9,971 nt of DNA from Eggerthellales bacterium UBA948 (GTDB taxonomy: Bacteria > Actinomycetota > Coriobacteriia > Coriobacteriales > UBA8131), in assembly GCA_002293265.1 (NCBI GenBank), contig DBCW01000028.1, positions 17,368 to 27,338 on the forward strand, given 5' to 3'. This document shows positions 6,010-9,971 of the stretch, in pieces; the first letter of the stretch is position 1, and each line of letters begins with the position of its first letter. Both the position numbers and the translations under genes were made by a program. Under the pieces are notes generated by a model. It did not search any database, was not told the DNA's origin, and saw nothing but the letters and a program-made list of their open reading frames with translations.

Positions 6010-8700
6010 ATGGCGTGGAATACTGGAGCAACGACCAACACTGATCTTCCGCTGGATATGCCTAACAAGTATATCGACGAGAACGGCGTACAGTGGACTT
6101 ACTCGAGATGTTTTTATTGTCACATGAACTGCGGTATCGTAATTGGCGTTGATACCGAGACCGACCGAGTTGTAGAGATCCAAGGTAACTGGAAAGAGGG
6201 AACAGTGCTTTGTGATCGTATCGGCGAAAAGGGCAAGAAAGCTATTCAGATGCACTATCATCCAAAGCGCATCAATCATGTATTAAAACGTGCCGGCAAA
6301 AAAGGCGAGGATAAATGGGAAGAGATTCCTTACGCCCAGGCCATGGATGAAATTGCCGAGAAACTGCAAGCACTCATTGACAAATATGGACCCGAAACCC
6401 TCGTATCTTCTGAGGGAACCTATCGCTCAGATCACCTCTGGGCTCGTACTCGTTTTACCAACAACCTTGGCAATCCCGGCAACGTAATTGACCCGGGAAC
6501 GATTTGTTGGTGCTGGAATTACACGATCAATATGGCAATGTGCGGTTGGCCGGTAGAGTCTATTGCTCCGGTAGGCATCGAGCACGCCCAGACATTTGTT
6601 ATCTGGGGACTTTCTGCCTCTGAGAAGTATGGTCCGCAGTCACCAATGTGGCGTCAATATCTGGCCGCCATGGAGCGTCCGGGCAAAAAGCCAAAGATGA
6701 TCGTTGTGGATCCTTATTGCACCACCCAGTCTTTGTTGGCCGATCACTGGCTGCCGATTTATCCCGGCACGGACCACGCTCTGGCTTTGGCTTGGCTGCA
6801 TGAGATCATCGAGAATAAATGGTACGACGAACAGTTTATCAAAGACTGGTCAAACGGCGTATTCCTCGTAACCAAAGACGACGGCGTACTGCTTCGCGGC
6901 TGCGACATTGACAAAGATGGCAAGAAGGAAGACTTCCTTATCTGGGATAACGCCAAAGGTGGCGTGGGCGTATGGTGCTCGGACGAGAACCGCTACTACG
7001 ACGGCACGGTGGATGCAGCCCTTAACGGCGAGTGGGACGTAACACTTGCTGACGGCAAGACCGTAAAAGCTGTTACCGCTTGGGACGCTATCATCGAGAT
7101 GGCCAAGCCTTGCACACCACAGTGGGCCTCTCCAATCACCGGTATTCCGGAGAACAAGATCGCTGATACTGCCAAGACATATGCCACAAACGGCATCGGC
7201 TTTATCACCTGGGGTCTGGGCGGCGGCGACCAACACGGTCCAAACGCTTCACGTCTGTGCATCACTAAGACAATCATGCGTATCATCCTCAACTACGTTG
7301 ACCAACCCGGCGGCGAGTTCATCGGCGAGCCCGGTCCGGTTCCGGGACTTGACGGTCAAAAGCACTTCCCGATCCGCGACTCCGAGATGGAGATGAGCGA
7401 GGTTGTAGACGCTGAGACCCGTAAGAAATATATTGGTTATGACCAGTTCAGGATCATGAGTTGGAAGGGCTTTGAGCCGATTTATGATTGCTACCAAAAG
7501 ATGTTTGGCGTACCTCGCCCGATGCTTCATCAAATGCTCTGCTCACCGGTACTAATGTATGATGCAATGGAAAACAACAATCCGTATCCGGTAAAGGCGA
7601 TGATTTGCTGGAGCTCCAACCCACTGGCGTGGGCACCGGATCCAAAGCGCCTGCACAAGATCCTCAAAGAAGACCTCGAGCTTTTGGTAGTTGTTGAGTA
7701 TTGGAAGACCCCAACAGCCGCGCTGGCCGACTACATCATCCCCGGCTGCGACTCGCTTGAGCGTCCTTGCTACACAACCGCTGAAGACTCCAATGACTTC
7801 TCCGTTTGTGGTGATCGCGGAAGCAAGCCGGTGGGCGATCGCGTTATGGACTATGACTTCTTCCGTGACCTTGGTATTCGCATGGGTCAAGAAGATGTAT
7901 GGCCGTGGGAGACCTACGAAGATGTTATCAAGCATCGTATCTCTCGTGGTACCGATCTTGACTACACCGAGCTTTGCGAGCAGGGAACCTACTTCCCATC
8001 TCCGACCCGCTTCCAAAAATATGCCGAGACTCTGCCCAACGGTCAGACTCGCGGATTTGCAACACCATCCCGTAAGGCCGAGATTTTCTCCTCCTATATG
8101 CAAGATCTTGGATATGACGCACTGCCGTACTACAAAGAGCTTCCCGAGACTCCGCTCTCTGATCCGGAACTCGCCGAGAAGTATCCTTTGCGTCTTACCA
8201 CCGGTGGTCGCGTATCTGTTCTATATCACTCCGAGAATCGCGTTCCCGGACAAGGCACACGTTCGATGTTCCCGTATCCGATGACATTTATGCATCGCGA
8301 AGATGCGCGTAAATATGGCATTCGCGATGGAGATTGGGTTTGGATTGAAAATGAGCGCGGACGTATTCGCCAGAAAGCTCATGTTGACCAAGGTATCATC
8401 AAAGGTACGGTTCAAGTTATGCCGTCATGGTGGTATCCGGAGCTTCCCGCCGAAGAGCCGTGGTATCAGGGAGTATTAGAGTCCAATGCCAACGTTCTCG
8501 TTGATGGTTCTGTAGAAGGCTCCGACCCGGGAACCGCTACATGGACGCTTCGCGGACTGCTGTGCCGTGTATATCCGTGTATCGATCCTGTGGATCGCAC
8601 CGACGAATGGTTTACCGGCGAGCAGTATCTCGAGGGTAACACCTACTTCAACGATCAGTATGACAAGCTGGGTGCTCGCGAGATCAAGAGGATCTTTTAG
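6010..8700 (+). CDS. Acetylene-hydratase-like Mo/W bis-MGD enzyme, cytoplasmic
   Basis: The enzyme has 896 residues. An N-terminal [4Fe-4S] site is formed by C34, C37, C41 and C68 (CFYCHMNC, then VLCDRIGEKG). After LGNPGN, C166 falls in the same position as the metal-ligand Cys141 of Pelobacter acetylene hydratase as I recall that sequence; other shared blocks are YGPETL, VVDPYCTT/ADHWLP, PYPVKA, PTAALADYIIPG, LERP, PWETYEDVIKHRIS, ATPSRKAEIFSS and LSDPELAEKYPLRL. The C-terminal cofactor-binding domain begins near 725. It is longer than acetylene hydratase (~730), mainly through an insert around 285-360 and a C-terminal tail after about 850. No twin-arginine signal is present, so it should be cytoplasmic. 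The ATG at 6010 follows AGAAAGGAG; the frame stays open back to 5824 but that stretch lacks family sequence. Relatives include hydratases, transhydroxylases and catechol dehydroxylases, so the substrate is undetermined. No B subunit or anchor is adjacent. Confidence 0.9.
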   Translation: MAWNTGATTNTDLPLDMPNKYIDENGVQWTYSRCFYCHMNCGIVIGVDTETDRVVEIQGNWKEGTVLCDRIGEKGKKAIQMHYHPKRINHVLKRAGKKGEDKWEEIPYAQAMDEIAEKLQALIDKYGPETLVSSEGTYRSDHLWARTRFTNNLGNPGNVIDPGTICWCWNYTINMAMCGWPVESIAPVGIEHAQTFVIWGLSASEKYGPQSPMWRQYLAAMERPGKKPKMIVVDPYCTTQSLLADHWLPIYPGTDHALALAWLHEIIENKWYDEQFIKDWSNGVFLVTKDDGVLLRGCDIDKDGKKEDFLIWDNAKGGVGVWCSDENRYYDGTVDAALNGEWDVTLADGKTVKAVTAWDAIIEMAKPCTPQWASPITGIPENKIADTAKTYATNGIGFITWGLGGGDQHGPNASRLCITKTIMRIILNYVDQPGGEFIGEPGPVPGLDGQKHFPIRDSEMEMSEVVDAETRKKYIGYDQFRIMSWKGFEPIYDCYQKMFGVPRPMLHQMLCSPVLMYDAMENNNPYPVKAMICWSSNPLAWAPDPKRLHKILKEDLELLVVVEYWKTPTAALADYIIPGCDSLERPCYTTAEDSNDFSVCGDRGSKPVGDRVMDYDFFRDLGIRMGQEDVWPWETYEDVIKHRISRGTDLDYTELCEQGTYFPSPTRFQKYAETLPNGQTRGFATPSRKAEIFSSYMQDLGYDALPYYKELPETPLSDPELAEKYPLRLTTGGRVSVLYHSENRVPGQGTRSMFPYPMTFMHREDARKYGIRDGDWVWIENERGRIRQKAHVDQGIIKGTVQVMPSWWYPELPAEEPWYQGVLESNANVLVDGSVEGSDPGTATWTLRGLLCRVYPCIDPVDRTDEWFTGEQYLEGNTYFNDQYDKLGAREIKRIF

Positions 8701-8717
8701 TAGATAGTTACCCCTTC

Positions 8718-8739
8718 GAAGAACGGCTAAAGCCGCTTC
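8718..8739 (+). terminator. Short hairpin after the Mo/W enzyme gene
   Basis: CGGC-TAAA-GCCG (8724-8735) is extended outward by GAAG (8718-8721) pairing with CTTC (8736-8739), leaving an AA bulge on one side. It begins 18 bases after the stop. There is no T-run behind it, so it is either a weak terminator or an mRNA 3'-end protector. Confidence 0.4.
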
Positions 8740-8772
8740 AAACATAAAAGACTAAGCTTGATTTGCTACAAA

Positions 8773-8797
8773 GGAAGAGGGGGGAGACCCCTCTTCC
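8773..8797. terminator. Strong terminator-like hairpin
   Basis: GGAAGAGGGG (8773-8782) pairs perfectly with CCCCTCTTCC (8788-8797) around the five-base loop GGAGA. The + strand tail is GATGTTAAG and the - strand tail CTTTGTAG, so neither has a good T-run. The GC-rich 10-bp stem 73 bases after the enzyme stop is nevertheless the best candidate for ending that transcript. Confidence 0.6.
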
Positions 8798-8811
8798 GAT
8801 GTTAAGGGTGC

Positions 8812-8842
8812 ATGACAGAATATGGAGGCCACATTCTGTCAT
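8812..8842. repeat. Long imperfect inverted repeat (hairpin)
   Basis: ATGACAGAAT (8812-8821) is the exact reverse complement of ATTCTGTCAT (8833-8842). After one mismatch the inner TGG/CCA also pair, leaving the loop AGG. The right arm runs into the first REP-like palindrome, so alternative foldings compete. There is no T-run. It could be a transposon end, part of a larger REP element, or an RNA structure. Confidence 0.6.
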
Positions 8843-8862
8843 TCCTGCGAAGGCAGGAATCC
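8838..8862. repeat. dRS3/REP-like palindrome, copy A
   Basis: The core ATTCCTGCGAAGGCAGGAAT (8841-8860) has the form of six paired bases, eight spacer bases, six paired bases. Flanks are GTC and CC. It equals the reverse complement of copy B (8887-8911) at 22 of 25 positions, and the core substitutions T/A keep the stem paired. This is the widespread intergenic 'TCATTCCCGC...GGGAATCC' repeat of many bacteria. Confidence 0.8.
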
Positions 8863-8886
8863 ATTGCTGAGTGCATATTGAGTTGT

Positions 8887-8911
8887 GGATTCCCGCCTGC
8901 GCGGGAATGAC
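8887..8911. repeat. dRS3/REP-like palindrome, copy B, inverted relative to copy A
   Basis: The core ATTCCCGCCTGCGCGGGAAT (8889-8908) matches the ATTCCC-N8-GGGAAT pattern described as dRS3 in Neisseria and seen widely elsewhere. Flanks are GG and GAC. With copy A, 24 bases away, it forms a BIME-like head-to-head pair that could fold into one long cruciform. Confidence 0.8.
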
Positions 8912-8954
8912 AAGCCGGATGCGGGAATGACAAACGTACATGTGAATGACAAAA
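8901..8954 (+). repeat. Three decaying 20-base tandem repeats carrying GAATGACAA
   Basis: GCGGGAATGACAA occurs at 8901-8913 and again exactly 20 bases on at 8921-8933. A third, weaker copy, GTGAATGACAAAA, sits at 8942-8954, also in step. The first copy is the right arm of palindrome B, so this looks like partial re-duplication of the REP end. Confidence 0.6.
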
Positions 8955-8987
8955 CTTGAGACAGTTTTGCAGAGACAGGTTGATGGT

Positions 8988-9293
8988 ATGGATTTTTTTA
9001 CCGGTGACTTTTTTGAAATGCTTATGATCATTAGCTTTGGTATCGCGTGGCCAACCTCGATAGTTAAATCTATCAAGTCAAAGACCGCAAAAGGCAAGAG
9101 CCTGCTTTTTATGTCGGTAGTGTGGGCTGGTTATGCATTTGGTATCGCAGCAAAATTGATTGACAGCAACGTCACTTATGTTTTGGTCTTTTATATCATC
9201 AATCTCTGCATGGTCAGCGTGGATATTGGTCTCTTTTTTATTAATAGAAATAGGGATCGACAAACAGAATTTGCGCGTAATACAGATGATTAA
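8988..9293 (+). CDS. PQ-loop/SemiSWEET-like small membrane protein
   Basis: This 101-residue membrane protein has three predicted helices (about 10-27, 37-58, 63-86) with a basic loop KSIKSKTAKGKS after helix one and a charged C-terminal tail. Size, the three-helix plan and W21-P22-T23-S24 at the end of helix one resemble half-transporters of the PQ-loop/SemiSWEET type, which dimerise to carry small solutes; the exact PQ pair is absent. The ATG at 8988 is preferred, as the family typically begins MDFFTG-like and a weak CAGG lies 8 bases upstream. An in-frame ATG at 8946 would add 14 residues but lies in the tail of the repeat array and has no ribosome site. Its solute and any link to the neighbouring redox genes are unknown. 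Confidence 0.75.
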   Translation: MDFFTGDFFEMLMIISFGIAWPTSIVKSIKSKTAKGKSLLFMSVVWAGYAFGIAAKLIDSNVTYVLVFYIINLCMVSVDIGLFFINRNRDRQTEFARNTDD

Positions 9294-9318
9294 AGGGTAT
9301 TATGCATAGTGTTAAAAT
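9290..9318 (+). promoter_or_regulatory. Candidate extended -10 promoter for the ferredoxin gene
   Basis: TAAAAT (9313-9318) matches five of six -10 positions and is preceded by TGT (9310-9312), an extended -10. A weak -35, TTAAAG (9290-9295), lies 17 bases upstream and overlaps the stop of the preceding gene. The distance to the ATG at 9365 suits a leader of about 40 bases. This is a pattern match only. Confidence 0.45.
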
Positions 9319-9364
9319 GTAACGAAAAGCAGTGTCGGAATAATAGAACAAGGGTGATGGATAT

Positions 9365-9607
9365 ATGCACGGCCCCCAAAGGGATATGTTTATACATCGA
9401 AGATATGCGGTAATAGATAGCGAGTTATGTATCGGGTGTACATTATGTGTAAAGATTTGTCCTCTGCACGAGGCGATCAAAATGGTAGATGGCACTCGAA
9501 AAGCGACTATTACCGATCCATATAAATGTGCCGGGTGTCTGAATTGTGTATCGCGATGTCCCGCAAAGGCGATCAACTTTGTAGAGATGAAAGCGTCCGG
9601 CAATTAG
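9365..9607 (+). CDS. Small 2x[4Fe-4S] ferredoxin
   Basis: This 80-residue soluble electron carrier has two classical cluster motifs: CIGCTLCVKICP (C22, C25, C28, C32) and CAGCLNCVSRCP (C55, C58, C61, C65). The first cluster is followed by LHEAI instead of the common TxAI, and the loop between the motifs is short and charged. There is no signal peptide, so it is cytoplasmic. The ATG at 9365 is chosen because GGTGAT (9353-9358) matches the 3' part of the ribosome-binding consensus; the ATG at 9386 has its purine run too close. The gene has its own candidate promoter. A ferredoxin near a cytoplasmic Mo/W enzyme that lacks an adjacent electron-transfer subunit could be its partner, but no overlap or coupling ties them together. 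Confidence 0.9.
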   Translation: MHGPQRDMFIHRRYAVIDSELCIGCTLCVKICPLHEAIKMVDGTRKATITDPYKCAGCLNCVSRCPAKAINFVEMKASGN

Positions 9608-9613
9608 AGTGGA

Positions 9614-9637
9614 TTCAACAGTGATGTGGCTGTTGAA
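9614..9637. terminator. Hairpin after the ferredoxin gene
   Basis: TTCAACAG (9614-9621) pairs perfectly with CTGTTGAA (9630-9637) around an 8-base loop, beginning six bases after the ferredoxin stop. No T-run follows, and the stem is AT-rich, so termination is uncertain. The rest of the gap to 9719 shows only the next gene's ribosome site (AAAAGGAG at 9706-9713). Confidence 0.4.
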
Positions 9638-9719
9638 CATAACAATGAGTCTGAGCCATCGGCAACAATTGAGTGGGAAACATGGCTTAGATTTGTTGTA
9701 AGACCAAAAGGAGAAAGAA

Positions 9720-9959
9720 ATGTGTTTTAGACCAGCAGCAATTGAGGCAGCACCAAGAAAATGTGGTTCTTGTGGCGAGGAAGTCGCCGACATAACCAAA
9801 ACAGAATGCCCCAAGTGTGGCGCAAAGCTAAATGCCGCACCAGCAGCCCCGGGCGCCCCGGGTGCACCGGCAGCCCCAGGCGCACCAGGCGCACCAAAAC
9901 CTCCGGGAGCCCCAGGCGCACCGGCAGCCCCGGGAGCTCCAAAACCTCCGGGAGCATAG
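9720..9959 (+). CDS. Small zinc-ribbon protein with GAP/KPP triplet-repeat tail
   Basis: This 79-residue protein has two parts. Residues 1-38 begin MCFRPAAIEAAP and hold a zinc-ribbon pattern C15-x2-C18 and C30-x2-C33 (KCGSCGEE ... ECPKCGAK), the form used for structural zinc. Residues 39-79 are thirteen triplets of type XXP (AAP, GAP, KPP) plus a final GA, with lysine only in KPP. The tail should be an unfolded or polyproline-type rod rather than true collagen, since glycine is not in every triplet. AAAAGGAG sits upstream of the ATG at suitable spacing. Similar MCFRP-starting zinc ribbons seem familiar from Eggerthellaceae (recall, not a search), role unknown. The tail DNA is an imperfect 9-base tandem repeat of higher GC than its surroundings. 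Only 12 bases follow the stop. Confidence 0.8.
   Translation: MCFRPAAIEAAPRKCGSCGEEVADITKTECPKCGAKLNAAPAAPGAPGAPAAPGAPGAPKPPGAPGAPAAPGAPKPPGA
9834..9956 (+). repeat. Coding tandem repeat, 9-base units in two higher-order blocks
   Basis: The tail of the zinc-ribbon gene is built of 9-base units coding GAP, AAP or KPP. Two higher-order blocks are visible: GAP-GAP-AAP-GAP-GAP-KPP, then GAP-GAP-AAP-GAP-KPP, the second one unit shorter. The third-base differences among copies (GGCGCACCA, GGCGCCCCG, GGAGCTCCA) show that the array is not newly formed throughout. Confidence 0.8.
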
Positions 9960-9971
9960 TTAAACATGAAA

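Noticed and set aside
6010..8700. Naming the enzyme acetylene hydratase
   Set aside because: Overall similarity and the ligand cysteine fit, but the catalytic Asp is replaced by His and the protein is about 160 residues longer, so only a family-level call is justified.
8901..8954. CRISPR-like array of 20-base repeats
   Set aside because: There are only two good copies, the repeats decay, there are no uniform spacers or cas genes, and the units derive from the REP palindrome end.
8738..9097. 119-residue - strand frame with IPAQAGIH and IPAFAGMTE strings
   Set aside because: Those peptides are the well-known false translation of dRS3/REP-type palindromes, and the frame also runs into the PQ-loop gene.
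9624..9701. 25-codon + strand micro-frame between ferredoxin and zinc ribbon
   Set aside because: There is no ribosome site, it lies partly in a hairpin, and it has no conserved feature.
9443..9967. 174-residue - strand frame starting with a GAPGAP-rich stretch
   Set aside because: The low-complexity start is the complement of the zinc-ribbon tail repeat, and the rest crosses the ferredoxin gene, whose cluster motifs are clear.
9966..9971. ATG near the right edge as the start of another gene
   Set aside because: Only two codons are visible and no ribosome site precedes it.

Overview
The window carries anaerobic respiratory and redox genes, all on the + strand and tightly packed. Gene content is typical of anaerobic gut-type actinobacteria of the class Coriobacteriia (Eggerthellaceae-like), which hold many DMSO-reductase-family molybdoenzymes, TorD chaperones, DUF3365 heme sensors and small MCFRP-type zinc ribbons. 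That placement is inferred from gene types and moderate GC judged by eye; there is no rRNA or other marker gene here.

Region 1 (1-3596) is a respiratory module: the 3' two-thirds or so of a DmsA-like molybdopterin catalytic subunit, a complete DmsB-type four-cluster iron-sulfur subunit, a TorD/DmsD-family maturation chaperone, and a membrane protein that looks like a heme-b ferric-reductase/MsrQ-type protein. No DmsC/NrfD anchor is visible. A strong hairpin (2160-2191) separates dmsB from the chaperone gene. Region 2 (3586-5779) is an overlapping two-component pair. Its histidine kinase has a periplasmic Tll0287-like/DUF3365 sensor with a CxxCH heme c motif, and its response regulator is OmpR-type. 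The pair overlaps the membrane-protein gene, so regions 1 and 2 are probably one operon.

Region 3 (5780-8700) is a 230-base regulatory gap followed by a complete 896-residue molybdenum/tungsten bis-MGD enzyme. The gap holds a candidate promoter with a palindrome in its spacer and a set of TCACCCTTA-like direct repeats. The enzyme resembles acetylene hydratase and related non-respiratory members of the DMSO-reductase family. It keeps the [4Fe-4S] cysteines and a metal-ligand cysteine that aligns with the one in acetylene hydratase, but the catalytic aspartate position holds histidine. It has no Tat signal, so it should be cytoplasmic.

Region 4 (8701-8987) is a non-coding stretch dense in hairpins: two terminator-like stems, a third long hairpin, and a pair of dRS3/REP-like palindromes (ATTCC-N-GGAAT type). 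Region 5 (8988-9959) has three small genes: a three-helix PQ-loop/SemiSWEET-like membrane protein, a 2x[4Fe-4S] ferredoxin, and a zinc-ribbon protein with a tail of strict XXP triplets.

Working model (inference): the heme c kinase senses redox state or a small ligand outside the membrane and, through its regulator, controls the downstream Mo/W enzyme, the upstream respiratory module, or both. The small ferredoxin is a possible soluble electron partner. The substrates of both molybdoenzymes cannot be read from the sequence.
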